A stretch of 64,000 nt of DNA from Paguma larvata (lineage: Eukaryota; Chordata; Mammalia; Carnivora; Viverridae). The position numbers were made by a program, and so were the translations under genes. The stretch spans positions 64,019,312-64,083,311 of the forward strand of contig CM057826.1 in NCBI GenBank assembly GCA_030068075.1. Direction: 5' to 3'. Of the stretch, positions 1 through 11,921 are shown piece after piece (the first letter of the stretch is position 1; each line of letters starts with the position of its first letter). The notes under the pieces are model-generated. The model was not told where the DNA came from. It saw only the letters and a list, made by a program, of their open reading frames with translations, and ran no database searches.

Positions 1-1135
1 GTTTCCTGTTTACTCTGATAGCTGAAGACCCATGGGCTGGGAATGAGGGAGAAGAAGGGAAACACTGCTGTGTATCTCTGAGGGGCAGCCCGGGGCTGTC
101 TCCTTTCTGGGTGATAGAAATGAAGGGCTCAGTGGGTGACAGGGTCTGTCTTGTCTTCCCAGGGGTATCCAGGAAAGAAATGGAGGTATGACAGTATCTC
201 ACCCTTTCGAGTTGGGGAGAAGAAATTTCAGCATAGCAGGTCAGTCCTGAGTGTCCCACAGCTCCGAGTGGCCAGAAGTGCATCCATGTTTATCTGAGAC
301 AGATACAGGAGTACCTCCTGGCAGAGTAGGAGATGCTGTGAATTGGGAAGAGAGGCCCAAGAGCAGATGTCAGCACTGTCCTTATATCAGAGTCCAGACG
401 GGAACTCAGTTGCCTCCATGGATGCCAGTGGGGAGAGATGCTGACAATTGGCGACTCCTAGGAATAAGCGCACGGCAGAGGATGCCAGCATGGACAGATG
501 ACAACCAATGACCAGATGAGCCCCCTGTATGTCCAGATGTTCTATCAATCTTCTCCCAACTCCTGGGGGGCAAAGGTGGGAGGGAGGAAAACCCTGAATG
601 GATCGAGATTCCTAGGAATTTACTTGTTTCTAGCTCTGCCGTCAAATAGAATGGGGGCTCAAGACAGAAATTAGAGTCAATTATGGAAAATACAGGTTTT
701 TACCTGAGTTTCATTGCCGGAATATTATGACCACTACAAAGTTAAGGCTGAATTGAGACACCAGAAAAGGTCTTTGATAAAAAGGATTCTAGACTGTAGA
801 AAAATCTGTGGGCAGAAGAGAGCAGTGGGATTATTTCTCTTTGCAATGTAGATGGGAGATTTGGTGATACTCGCAGTTGACAGAAAAATGTAGTGGAGTG
901 GCAATTTGTCTTTACCTTGATGCTCTAGAAAGCATGGCCCTGTAGTCTGCATTCAAGATTCATAGTACCACAATTAATCTACAGGTGAAAACAGGTATCT
1001 GTAAATGTCTAATGTTCTGGTGTTTCCCACCTCTGCTCAGAGATCCAGATAACTAAGCTCAACAACGTATAAAGCTTAGAAGGAGGAAGGAGTGACCACA
1101 TCCTTATCCTGAAACAGATGTATTCAGTAAAAACT
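1..1135. other. Unassigned non-coding sequence
   Basis: I see no recognisable gene or repeat. Open frames are under 90 codons, overlap on both strands and match no protein I know. There is a polypyrimidine tract ending in CCCAG near 147-162 that resembles a splice acceptor, but no plausible exon with a donor follows. Confidence 0.5.
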
Positions 1136-1230
1136 AGAGTTCTTAACCCTGGCTACTCATTAGAATAATATGAGGAGCTTTTAAAAATGTCGAGGTTAGG
1201 ATCTGCCAACTCCAAAGTTCTAGTTTAGTC
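1136..1230 (+). repeat. MER5-like fragment (hAT-Charlie, non-autonomous)
   Basis: The stretch has the order typical of a MER5 head: a 'TTCTTAACCCTGGCTACTCA' start, then 'TTAGAATAATATGAGGAGCT' and a short A-run. Only the 5' part is recognisable. It is strongly diverged, as expected of an old eutherian DNA transposon. Confidence 0.5.
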
Positions 1231-1519
1231 AATCTGAATTTGTTTGCAATTGTGGGACACTAGAAACCAGAGAGGACAGGAAACTTGACTTTACATTGCT
1301 GAGCACCAGCACTTTGGATCCTCCTGTGGAAAATACTGCTAGTTGCTCCCTTACACTAGTAACAGATATCTCATTTTTTAGTTGGGTGTATGGTAACCTA
1401 AAATAAAGGCTGTATTTCACAGTGACTTCTACATCAAGGTCTCGCCATTTGATTAAGTTATACTGCCTCCTCTTGCCTTTTCAATGAGAATTTAGGATGT
1501 ATTTGCCTATGAGTAGCAG

Positions 1520-2160
1520 AAAATTCAGCTCACGGTGATTTAACAATAGGGTTAATTTTTCTCTATAACAATAAGTCTGGAGGTTGGCAGTCCAGGGCTG
1601 AAGAAGCAGCTCAAAGATGTCAACGAATCCAGATTCTTCCTATATTTCCACTCTGCCATTCTTAGCATAGTGGCTCTCCACATCATGGTAGATAGTAGAA
1701 TGGTTGCTATGTCTCCAAGCATCACTTTCTTGTTTAAGGCAGGAAGAAGATGGGAGGCATGGCTTCAGCTTTGCCTGTCCTTTGTATTCCTAAGAGAAGC
1801 AATGTCTTTCACAGAATTCCCTCTAGCAGACTTCCATATTTATCCCATTGGCCACAACCATGGCCTATGGCCACCCCCAGGAACAAGAGAGGCTGCTAAG
1901 GAGTATTTACATTTTCTACTACACCAAGAGGGAGTAGTGGGGAGGCAATGGATTTTGGGTGGGCTAACCACCAGTGTCCATCATCCTCACCTACTACATG
2001 TATTCGGTCATCACTTCTGTTCATTTCACCCCATTGGGTGGCTCTTGAATCTCCACAGTTACTTCTGTAATTCAAAACCACCTCATCTTTTGCCTCCACT
2101 TTTGCAAAAATCTCCAAAATGGTCTCTACTTGCAATGTGCTTCTGCTGTAGTATTTGAGA
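1520..2160. repeat. Possible ancient interspersed repeat, family not named
   Basis: The text around 1545-1900 (sequence about hidden or lost ends, 'CCATTGGCCA' near 1845) resembles a medium-reiterated mammalian repeat I have seen but cannot name. A 162-codon open frame from 1670 runs through it. That frame has no domain I recognise, and a 142-codon frame overlaps it on the other strand, so I read it as chance. Confidence 0.3.
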
Positions 2161-4150
2161 ATATTCAATTCTCCTCTCAAAGACAAAACAAATAGATGGT
2201 ATGGGTGCACACTTAAGAAGTATGAAGAACTGGTAGTTAGTAAGCAAAATAGATAATAACCTATTAACCTATGAGACATGCAGAGGATACATGCAATAAA
2301 TAGCAAATATGATATAATAAGCAAGAGAGTTGCTGATAGATGATTGTGTTTTCACTGGGCTGACAGTGATATGTCACCCCCAACTGGTCACCCAGTGGTG
2401 ACACTCAGTAGGATTATGATTTCCTTCTAGCCCCATATGTGCTCTGCCCAAGAACTGCCGATAAAACTTGTAGCGGTGGAGCAGGCTGTTTGAACTGCTA
2501 CAGCTCTGGCAGGTACTTGCCTTGCCCCTTCGGTGGGGCAAGCATGTTCTAGTGTCTGGGACCTTCCCTCTGTGGGCCCCTTGCTCAACTTTGAGTGTGG
2601 TCTTTAACACCATGTCACAGGTGGGAACACTGATGCGATGTGGGCGGGTGGCAGAGAGCATGTCAGCGTGAGTCAGGCACCATGGTCCTTTCACCTGCTG
2701 CTGCCCCATCCTGTGTTGATATACTCCATTGACTGCCCCTTGTTCTCGCCATGGGTTTCAGATTGATCTAATGAACAATGTGGTTTGAGCCTTTTAACTT
2801 GTGCTGTGAGCTTTTCTGTTCTGTGAGGGAGCTTTGTTTCCGGAATGGTGCTCCTGGTTGTATACCTGGAGGCTTCATGGCATCGAGGTCATTTCCCACA
2901 CAACACTATTCCTCTGTGTTTGCCCACTCCAAAACATCCTCCACATACTGCTGTAGAGTAAGCTTTTGAAAATGCAAATCGATCAGGGTTAACTTGCCTA
3001 CAGCCTTTCAGTATCTCACCACCGCTGACACAGAAGCACTACTCTCTACAGCATAGTGTTGTAGGTTGGGCTCTCTGAGAAGTGGAATGTGAGTTGCAGA
3101 TTAGCATGAAGGAAATAGAGTAGGGGGTGTTCTTGGGAACCTTTATATCCACTTGACTGCCAACATCCACAAGTTATTCAATGTGGGTGGCTCCTAGGGA
3201 AGTGGGTGTGACCTTGGGTGAGTGACAGCTACTGAATGCCACCCTCAGTCCTGGAGCAGGGATGAGGCAGAACAACACAGTGGTCAGTGCCTATTTCTCC
3301 ATCTTATCTCTTGCTTTTCTTCCATTAAAGGTAGAGCCACTAAAATCTAGTTGCATTGTTCAAGCACACCATGCTCTTCCTTCCTCTATGCCTGATTACT
3401 CTGTTCTTCCCGCTTGCTCACGGGGTCTGCTGCTTCCATCCCCCCTGCACTCCTCCTGCCAATCCAGACGCACAGCTTATCAGACCACATCTCTCTCCCA
3501 AACCACACCCATTCCATCGGCAGGCACTGTGCCAAACCCCTCTCTCAGTCTGCAGTTTACCTGCAGCTCCAAAGGGGCTCTGTTGCAGGAAGAATAAGGC
3601 GGACAACCTGCGTGAGGCACAGGTGATGAGTGCTTGGACAGGAGGGATTGAAGGCAAATCATACCCCACATTCTAAGTTATCTTCTGCCTCTGAACATCT
3701 CCCTTCGCTCTACCCCCTGCCCCCGCCAGCCCAAATTCCAGTAATGAGAAACCTGGATTCATTTTGTAACAGAAGATTACACACTGTAGCTCTAAATCGT
3801 GCTTTAAAATGTTAATGGTAGGCTAAATCGAAAAACACATAGGGAGCATTTTGAAGACGTCCTGCAGCTGGATTTGTTTTATGCTAGAGCAATTTTGCTG
3901 CCTGGTTGCTTCCTGCTGAAAGCACAGAGGATGTGCTGAAACGCTGCCACTGTAAACAAAACCAGATCAGGCAGACGCCTTTCTCCTGCACCAACAGACC
4001 AACCTTATAAGCTGTTGGCAGCAATGCTGTTTGACAGGCACGGTGTTAGGAAGCAAGTGGCTTCCGAAGTAAGAATTGAAAGGGAGGAATTCCTCAACAC
4101 CAGTTTGAAAAATGTTAACGCTAGAAGGAAATTTAGCAATCATGTAGTCC
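2161..4150. other. Unassigned non-coding sequence
   Basis: No repeat family or gene is recognised. Several frames of 60-111 codons pile up at 3260-3680 on both strands, which indicates GC-richer sequence with few stops rather than coding. The part from about 3830 to 4080 is unique-looking and contains no low-complexity sequence. Confidence 0.45.
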
Positions 4151-4159
4151 AGATGCCAT

Positions 4160-4300
4160 AGTTTATAATTGAGGAAACTGAGGCCCGGGAAGATCAGGGT
4201 AATTTATCTTAAGGCACACAGCTTATGAGTGGTAGCCTGAACTAAAACCCAGGTTTTTTGGCTCCTAGTCGAATCTTTATCCTGCTACATTGCATTCAGG
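4160..4300 (-). repeat. MIR SINE relic
   Basis: On the + strand it reads as the reverse complement of a MIR core: 'TTGAGGAAACTGAGGCCCGG', then a 'CACACAGCTTATGAGTGG' segment and 'AACCCAGG'. MIR is a tRNA-derived SINE that was active before the placental radiation. No target duplication survives. Confidence 0.75.
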
Positions 4301-4440
4301 TTCATTACTTTACCTTAGTGTTTTTATTTTTGCCAGGGTGCTTTTCAGAAGATCATGTGTAATTCCCATGATCAAAGTAGTTATAATATCTACATATGGA
4401 GTGGCTATTGGTTCAGTCACTGGGAGTAACAGTTAACGAA

Positions 4441-4650
4441 TTCACTAATTGGACTTTTGTGTTCATTTCTCTCTAGGCTAATTACTTGTGTAATTAAGGC
4501 ATTTTGCCTTGATCATAAATGCGATCGCATAAAATATTTGATGAATCTTGACTTTGTGCTGTGAGGATCCAACATATGCATGAAGTATTTTCATTAAAAC
4601 TTATTAAAACTAAACAACTAATTAGCTTTGAGGATGTTTAAAGTTTAAAC
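4441..4650. promoter_or_regulatory. Cluster of symmetrical AT-rich motifs, candidate regulatory element
   Basis: Within about 170 bases there are two TAATTA homeodomain-type cores (4479-4484 and 4491-4496), a perfect inverted repeat AAGGCA-TTT-TGCCTT (4496-4510), a perfect 12-base palindrome ATGCGATCGCAT with two CpGs (4519-4530), and GTTTAAAGTTTAAAC (about 4635-4649). No mobile element explains it. A regulatory role is inference only; nothing here names a target gene. Confidence 0.3.
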
Positions 4651-5251
4651 AGGAGCAAATTAATAACTTTTAGAATTATTCTCTATTTCATATATTAGCT
4701 CACACATGTATGAAAAACCACAAGGGAGTTGAACTCTTCGTGGAAATCATGATTTACTATTTCCTTATTGTTTTCTTTGTGAAGCCTCCAACATGCCACT
4801 GGGTTAAGGCAATTTGTTTGGCATTTAATGCTTCTTTGTGTTCCTGTGACACCTTTTCCTCCCTACAACTCAAAGTACTCAATACATATCAACCCAGTAA
4901 TCCTGACCACAGTACAGCCAGAGAGAGTAGATGGCAGATATAATCCTCTTGCTACAGAAGGCCAAGAGTCCGCTGGGAAAATCCAATGGACAATGGACTT
5001 GCACGCTAAAATGCATTATCAGAGTGTTTGTGCACTGGTTGGAAATTGCTGTCCAAACTATATGTGGCTAGTTATTTGCTTCTGGCATCTTTTCAAGTGA
5101 GAAAAGAGAAAATAAGAACAATACAGTATACTGTTGGATTTAAAAACGCCAAATTGCAGACTACATGGATTACCACAGGCTTCATGTTTTAAGGATGTCC
5201 TTGGCTGTAGTAAAAAGAAGGGCAGAATGACTGAATATAATAATAATAATA
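4651..5251. other. Unassigned non-coding sequence
   Basis: No repeat or gene is recognised, apart from a short (AAT)n tract at about 5238-5252. Frames of 77 and 90 codons overlap here and lack any recognisable domain. Confidence 0.45.
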
Positions 5252-5452
5252 ATTATCATTTACTGAGCTCATCCTCTGCATCAGGTACAGAGAGAAGTAT
5301 TTTACATAGGCTTCCCTAATCCCCACAACAGCCCTGCAAGACAGACATAATTATTCCTATTTTACCGCTGAGGAAAGTGCAGTTCTGAGAATTTAAGGCA
5401 TGTCATCCAAAGTGATGACATGAGTTAAGGGGACTCTGGGCCGGATCCACTG
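5252..5452 (-). repeat. MIR SINE relic
   Basis: Reverse-complement MIR order is visible: 'CATTTACTGAGCTCATC', 'CCCCACAACAGCCCTGCAAG', 'ATTATTCCTATTTTACCG', 'CTGAGGAAAGTGCAG'. The copy is nearly full length but heavily decayed. Confidence 0.8.
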
Positions 5453-5509
5453 TTCAAAAACATTTCTTCCCCTCTTTTCCAGTTTTCTGCCCTGTGTATC
5501 CTCCCTCTC

Positions 5510-5650
5510 TTTATTCATTCAACAAACATTTATTGAGCACACACTATGCCACACAGGCACCAGGCACAAAGTATATGTTTGTGAACAAACAGTCAGAGTT
5601 CCTGCCCTCCTAGATGCTTGCCTCCTAGCCTGAAGTCTGTGTTTCTACCA
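5510..5650 (-). repeat. L2 LINE 3' end relic
   Basis: It reads as the reverse complement of the L2 tail: 'TTCATTCAACAAACATTTAT' followed by 'GCACCAGGCACAAAGTAT', 'GTGAACAAACAGTCAGAG' and 'TTCCTGCCCTCCTAGATGC'. Confidence 0.75.
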
Positions 5651-7185
5651 GGAAGCAGCAAGAAACAAACAGAATAAAGGTAGGTGTGAGGTTCTAGACC
5701 TGAGCAAAGAGAAGAAACGGCACAAATCAAAGCTGGAGATTGTCTAACCAAATCATGATTTCACAGTTGTAAAGTGTTATACTTTTCGCTTCTTCTCTTC
5801 AGTGATTTTATTTTGGTCATTTTGGTATAAACCCAGCACCAAGCCCCTTATTGGAGAAGGTAAAGGTTGTATGCTTTGTAACAAAATGGCATGACTGTTA
5901 GCCAGTCTAGCACTACATGGAATCTTGGAGAATGTTCAGTGTTTAGGTGAAATATTTGACCCCCAGAATGGTGGGGCTTGAGCAGTAACATAACAAGTGT
6001 GTTCAACTTGGTCCACATTTCACCCACCCAGTCCATGAGGCACTTTGTCAGCTGACGGCCTCTCTCCCATCCTCTACCTAATGCCCTAGTGGGTTGAATA
6101 GTCTTAAGGATTCATGTCTAGGTATCACGACCCTTTACGACCTTCTGTCATTTCTCTCTTAGATACATTCTTGTCCATGTTCAATCCACATTTCACAACC
6201 CTTTAGCACCTGCTCTGTTACCCCACCCGCAGCCCCATGCTACCTGCAAATAATTGTAGCCTTTGGTATGTGGTAACACCCAGAGTGAATGATAACTCTC
6301 TGTATCTCCACCCAGCCCAACCATCTGGGGGCCCAAAATGGTCACCTCTAAAACTGGCTTCTAATTGTGTCTTTCCCTGACCTTGCAAATACTGCCCATA
6401 GAGCTTCCTTTTCTCTTCAGAAGTAGTTCAAAATGTGAAAAATCATTGTGAGTGGGAGTTTGTGAATTTACCCAGACCCTCTACTAGCATAATGGCCTTT
6501 CCCTGGCATCTCTTGCAGGATGTTCATACTACATCCTGTCTGGTATTATTAGAGCAGGCAAGGCCACATGGAATAGACTCTATTCAACAGAGGAAAAGAT
6601 TCACTCACCTTTACTTCTTAATTAATTCTGGCACCAATTCCTAACCTTCTCCAGGGAAAAAAAAATCTCCTCACTAGCAGAACCTAATAGAATGCTAGGA
6701 GGAAATTTATCATCACTCCATGTGCACACAACTCCATTTTGTGTCTAAAGCTTACATAAGCTTTCAACTGAAGCTCCTTTTTCTTAGGAAAGAACACTGT
6801 CATTGTTCCCTAGGCTCTATTGTTTTTTTTTCTGTTTGTTTGTTTCTGTTATACATGTATTTGGGCCTGGATAGTATAAATAAGATTCTGGTCTAGACAA
6901 GACGGACAGGAAATAAAATTAGGAATGTCTCATGATGCCAGGAACAAAACTGTAGTAGAGATAACTGGGTTGAACAGTAATTAATCAATGAAATGATTAT
7001 GTTTCTAAAAAGGAGAGCAATTTTGAGGTATAGGAGGACAGAGAAGAGTTTGTTTGCAGAAAAAAATATATATATAAGGCTGGATTCATGATTTGGGAAT
7101 TCCTGGCAATTTTGATGCATAGGTAGGCAGGGAAAAAAAAGGGAGAGAGAGAGAGAGAGAATACAAGACCTGATTCCTGATTTGG
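5651..7185. other. Unassigned non-coding sequence with a short (GA)n tract
   Basis: No gene is seen. A (TA)n run at about 7068-7076 and an A-run leading into (GA)n at about 7132-7161 are the only low-complexity parts. A 107-codon frame on the minus strand is the antisense of the (GA)n tract, with LSLSLSLFF text, and is not credible as protein. Confidence 0.45.
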
Positions 7186-7374
7186 TGGTTCTTAAAGTGT
7201 GAGCATTGGCACACAAGCATTAGCATCATCTCTGGGACTTGGTTGGAAATCAAATTCAGGTTCCATCTTGAACCTACTGACTCAGAAACAGAGAGTGTGT
7301 CTTCAAGTAAATCTGTGCTTTAGCAAATGCTACACGTGATTCTGATGCATGCTAAAGTTTAACAAGCACTGGGT
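7186..7374 (+). repeat. MER5A-type element, near full length
   Basis: About 190 bases follow the MER5A order: 'TGGTGGTTCTTAAAGTGTG' start, 'CATTAGCATCATCTCTGGG', 'CCTACTGACTCAGAAACAG', 'TGATTCTGATGCATGCTAAA' and 'AACAAGCACTG' end. The start and end look like decayed terminal inverted repeats. MER5A is a non-autonomous hAT-Charlie element with no coding capacity. Confidence 0.8.
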
Positions 7375-8439
7375 TAAACCTCCTCTTCTATAGGAAGAAT
7401 ACTTAATTCAGGGTACCTGGTGTAGGAGAACACTGGGGCAAAGAAATCAAGGGTCAATTTTGTTCCACGTGGTGAAACCCATCCCACCCAGGTCTCTGGG
7501 TCAAGGCTGAGGAAAACCCCGGAGTAGAGGCCCAGGTGCCCCTGCTGGTTCCTTTAGAATTCAAAGGAGGGTTTCAGAGCCAAGCTGCCAAAAACTTTGT
7601 AGCCGGACTAATTAGTCTCTAGGAATTTCCTGTAAGGGTTTGAAGAGCTGGGTTGGAAACTCACAACCAATTGCTCTGGTGAAGTGAGAAAAAAGGACCA
7701 ACCACGCTGCTGAAGTACCACAAAAGCCCTTCCTCCCCAAGAGGGACTGAAGGCAGGCTTGTTTCTGTGTAGTAGGCTGTGAAAAGCCATTCCTTTGCTC
7801 TGATGGGAACCTGGCTCAAGGGAGTTTCCCTTCCAACGAGATGCTGAGAATAAACCAAATGCCGGCCAAATCTCAAGCCAGGGTCACAGGCCAGTCAGCC
7901 TGCCTGTTTGCCTGCCAGCCTGCCCGCTTTTCTTTCCATATACCCCTTCCATCTTTTCTACGCTTTTTCCTTCAGTGTGGCCACAGGCTTTCCCTGAGAG
8001 GTCATTCTGTGTTGACTGTGTGTGGGGGGGCTGGGGGTGGGGGCTGGGAGGCCACCACTGGACACAGGACCTGAAGCTGAAGGCCATCAGTGTAGCCTAG
8101 GGACTGAATTAGATGCTCACTAATGGCCCTTCCAGTTATGATTTTTTTCTGCTGACATGTTTCTCATGGTCAGAAGCTTCATTCCAGTGAGAAATGCAGC
8201 TAGAGTGCTAAGACCTCTCATACACCTTCACAACTCATGGTCAAGTCACTGCTTTCTGTCAGATGTCACACGTGAGTGAGATCAGCTCCTCAAGACTATC
8301 TCAAATTTGAGATCAATGCTTTACATTTCTTCCCTAGACCCCCTCGTTCCTGTATGCTTTTGTGCACTCAGCAAATGCCTTCCTACTATGTTCTACCCCT
8401 TCCCTCCAGGAGTGAGGGGAACAGTGCCCTGCATCTGCT
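7375..8439. other. Unassigned non-coding sequence
   Basis: No gene or repeat is recognised with confidence. There is a (G)n-rich stretch at 8022-8048. Overlapping 60-77 codon frames occur on both strands at 7610-8090. Confidence 0.45.
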
Positions 8440-8810
8440 TCTCCCACCTTTGCTTTTGTGGTTCCTCTGCCCTCTGCCAACAACTACCCTCTCCCTGTCC
8501 AGCTGGCAACTGCTTACTTCACCTTCATAGTTAAGTTAAAATGCTGTTTCCTCTCTCAGCTTTCTCTGATCACCCCATGATCCCAAGTATATGGATTGTT
8601 TTCTCCTTCGAGCCTCCATTCTATCCGCCTGTTTGTCTGCCTGGCACATCTCTATTTTAAATATTATTAGACTTTATTCAACATAGACATTTGCCCTCAC
8701 CCAGATAAACCTGTGAAGGTGGGAATCACATTGTATTCATGATGGTAAGTCTAGCACAACCTCAGTAATTCCATGTATGGACTGAAGTACACTAAATATT
8801 TATGTTTGTG
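8440..8810 (+). repeat. L2 LINE 3' region relic
   Basis: It shows the L2 order on the + strand: 'CTTTGCTTTTGTGGTTCCTC', 'CTCTCAGCTTTCTCTGATCA', a 'CTGTGAAGGTGGGAATCACA' block and a weak tail. The overlapping 84 and 75 codon frames at 8276-8534 lie in this repeat and its flank. Confidence 0.7.
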
Positions 8811-8877
8811 TACTGGTTTTCAGCATAAAGAAAAGTTGAACGTTTATTTCTTCTAACTTGTCCATAGGTATTTATTT

Positions 8878-9112
8878 ATTTATTTATAATTTTTAATTTT
8901 TTAAATGTTTGTGTATTTTGGAGAGAGAGAGAGAGAGAGACAGAGCGCTAATGGGGAAGGGGCAGAGAGACAGGGAGACACAGAATCTGAAGTAGGGTCC
9001 AGGCTCTGAGCTGTCAGCATAGAGCCCGATGCGGGGCTCGAACTCACGAACCATGTGATCATGACAGGAGCTGAAGTCGGACACTCAACCGACTGAGCCA
9101 CCCAGATGCCCC
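8878..9112 (-). mobile_element. Carnivore tRNA-derived SINE (SINEC)
   Basis: The head lies at the right end ('GAGCCACCCAGATGCCCC') and the T-rich tail at the left. A (GA)n block at 8923-8940 is the antisense of the CT-rich 3' part. A perfect 14-base target duplication ATAGGTATTTATTT flanks it at 8864-8877 and 9113-9126. The two minus-strand frames here (8893-9101) are SINE translations, not genes. Confidence 0.95.
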
Positions 9113-9126
9113 ATAGGTATTTATTT

Positions 9127-10525
9127 TTAAGTAATTTTCCTAGAAGTGGACAATAAACATATGACTATAGTTGTTTAATATTTGTCAAAGAAAAACTGGA
9201 GCTGGAAAGCAGGTAAAGCAGTGCAAACGGCTTATATTCAGGACTATCGCAATAGGGGAGAAGGGACCTCAGAGTAGAACCGGGTTCAATTCTGAATACA
9301 GCAGGGGGCAAGTGGGAATTCACAGCCAAGGATCAGGGTAGGGGTCAGTGGATGGAAAATCTCTAAGGGGGAAACGCCAGGGCTGATGGGAACCCTGGCT
9401 CGCCCCACCTAGCAGGATCCTTGCTGAAGACAGACCAGGGTGGTCAGACATCACCTGGAGGACAGTGGAGGATGAAGACCCTGATTAGATATTGAGGGTG
9501 ATCAGATAGTGGGAATGGGGCCTCTTGTGAAACTGACTTAGCAGGGTTCTTGCTAAAACTAGATTTTTCAAGGACGTGCACAGATGAGCATAGGATAAGA
9601 TCCAGGAACCTGATTATGATTAAAGTTTGGTGAAGCAAAGAATCCTTTCATAACCTAGGGTGAAAGGACCACAATGAACTCCAAGAAAGAATCCAAGGGA
9701 GTTTGGAGTATCACTCTCAAAAGAAATACATGCCTTGAGCCAATAAAAATGTACAGTAAATTATTTGTGGGATAGGTTGCTTTCACATATTTGGCTGGTA
9801 ATATGGGTGGTAAATTCTGTGGGAGGAGGGCATAGTAAAAACGTATTTGGGCCCATGAAGTTTTTGTTATTATTGACAAAGTGCATGTGCATTTCTAACA
9901 TCTGATTAAAATCCTTATTTCTCTGGGGCTAGGTTAATGGGATATGTTGGCAGAGAAAAGTAAAACCCAGGAAGAGAAGTTAGTATTATTTATTCTCCAT
10001 AACTAGATGTTAGAATCTCAAGCTAAGAACCACTAATCTCTAGGCTGTTGTTAACTAGTACATAATTTGACTTCCTACATGGTTACAGCAACTTTAAAAA
10101 CTGTCAATTGAGGATACAAACTAAGTTAACTACTGCATTAAGGTATACGCATAGAAAAGAGTTATTTACATGCCTCTAAAGCACTGTCAGGCCAGAGAGA
10201 GCACGTGAAAAGCCTTACAATGAATTGGTGCCTGTCAGAGCCTTTGAAAATGTTAAGTACCATACAAGTGCCCAGCAGGGCTCCTGCTACCATTGTTTTA
10301 TTGTCCTACCAAATAACTATGGCAATATCAGGCCATTCCCCCACGGAGTTTAACATATCATTTGCATTTGCAGTGTAAAGTTGTTATTAAAGGCAGGATA
10401 TTTTTACAAGTGCAAATGTTGTATCTTCTGTCATCCTTCTCTTGTAGTGGCACAGTACTTAAGAACCTGCTGCTTCACCACCTGTTCATGTTTATTGCTG
10501 TGAGAACCATGTTCCTGTCATCAGC
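9127..10525. other. Unassigned non-coding sequence
   Basis: No gene is seen and no repeat is confidently recognised. Base composition is unremarkable, and the frames are under 80 codons. Confidence 0.4.
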
Positions 10526-11072
10526 AAATTTCTTTTTTTTTTTTTTTTTTGGTTGCAATATCACCCCAACCTCATTTTGGATGGTGGTCTTCAGAAAGAA
10601 CATAGAGCATGGGCACCAAGATCCCAGGAGACGGGTTGGCACAGTTTTGCCTGACTTAAAAGGGATCCTCACCGCCCCCGCCCCAAGATCATGCACGTTC
10701 TTCCTCTTGATAAAAAAAATCTCTAGGGAAGGACAACTTCTGGTTCTCGTCTTTAGGGCATGAGATTTTCAATTTGCCTGTTTTAACATGCATGTGATCA
10801 AGTCCTGGAGCTTTTCTTCTCTGGATCACAAACATCCACTGGGTCCAGAAAACTCTTGATCTGGTTCGTTAGTTTGAGAGCATTCTGATGAAGACAGGAA
10901 ATATTTCTTGCAGAAGATCTTTTCCACCCAGCTGTAGTCAATCCCAGTGGCAGTCTCATCCATTTGAAGGAGGGTGAGAAAGATAAGATGGTTTGTTTCA
11001 TCACCAAATGATTCATTTGGGGGTGATTAGGAGACTCTGCGCGATTGTCTTGGCTTTATTGCAAAAAAAAAA
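10526..11072 (-). pseudogene. Possible retrocopy of an unidentified transcript
   Basis: A T-run at about 10531-10550 would be a poly(A) tail on the minus strand. Upstream of it on that strand, two frames stay open over the same stretch (about 10798-11030), one of them holding the peptide text DETATGIDYSWVEK before a stop. I see no AATAAA just before the tail, no convincing target duplication and no parent gene I can name. It could equally be unique sequence next to a poly(T) tract. Confidence 0.2.
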
Positions 11073-11619
11073 AATACGTCGATGAAAGGCTAGAATCTGG
11101 GATACAAGCTAAACAAAGAAAGTCTCCTCTTCTTGCGGTCTAATCTATATGCACACCTCTGTCATTAGCAGGAAGAAAGGACTAGAAAAAAGAGAGAGAG
11201 GAATGGAAGGAAAAAGTGAAGAGGATAAAAATTGGACAAAGAAAAAGAGGAGAAGAGACACACCTGTGCTGGCCTAGATATTAACAGTCACTTAATATTC
11301 AGGGCTTTAACAAATGCTAAAGAGCAGTGATTATTTGTAACAAGAATCTGAGTCTGGTACTCCTTCTAAGCAGGAGGAAACGGATAGAGAAATGAATCTA
11401 ATCTGTATTTATACCTCCACCATTCTGGGCTGACACAAAAGGATTCCAGTTCGTGCGAAGGCTCCAAGGTCACCATGAAGGCTACATGCGGGATTATGAA
11501 ACAGGATTAAAAGAGGGAAATAAAGCTGTTCCTGGACAAGGAAGCAGAGAGCGTACTCCAGGAGAAAGGACTTGGTCAAGGCCATGGGAACCTGGATATT
11601 TTAACAGTTTCAGCCAATC
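11073..11619. other. Unassigned non-coding sequence
   Basis: Purine-rich sequence (AGAGAG, GGAAGG runs at 11185-11265) with no gene or recognised repeat. Confidence 0.4.
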
Positions 11620-11636
11620 AAGTCTTTAATGGCCAG

Positions 11637-11713
11637 CATTGAGGAGGGCACTTGTTGGGATGAGCACTGGGTGTTATATGGAAACCAATTTGAAAAGAAA
11701 TTATTTTTTAAAA
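11637..11713 (+). mobile_element. Very short 5'-truncated L1 insertion (77 bp)
   Basis: The insert is only the final L1 bases, 'GATGAGCACTGGGTGTTATA' then 'GGAAACCAATTTG', and an A/T-rich tail. A 17-base target duplication AAGTCTTTAATGGCCAG flanks it (11620-11636 and 11714-11730) with one mismatch, so this is a complete insertion and not a remnant of a longer one. Confidence 0.85.
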
Positions 11714-11921
11714 AAGTCTTTAATGACCAGACAGCCCCCATGCTGTTTATGTTGTTCAAGAGGGCAGAGAAGCAAAGCCTCCATATTATTTTTATGCATA
11801 GAATAACACTGATGACAAAACCTGTCAAAGATATCACAACAAAAAGATACAGGAATACAAAGGTCTGAGATGAAATGTTTGCAACACTCAGAATTCAGGG
11901 AAGCTTTAAAAGAATAGACTG

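Noticed and set aside
147..170. Polypyrimidine tract plus CAG resembling a splice acceptor
   Set aside because: No plausible coding exon or donor downstream; such tracts are common.
1670..2158. 162-codon + strand open frame
   Set aside because: Overlaps a 142-codon frame on the other strand, has no recognisable domain, and lies in likely repeat sequence.
8878..9112. Possible tRNA gene in the SINE heads
   Set aside because: The tRNA-like part of each SINE is diverged and lacks a foldable full cloverleaf; these are SINEs.
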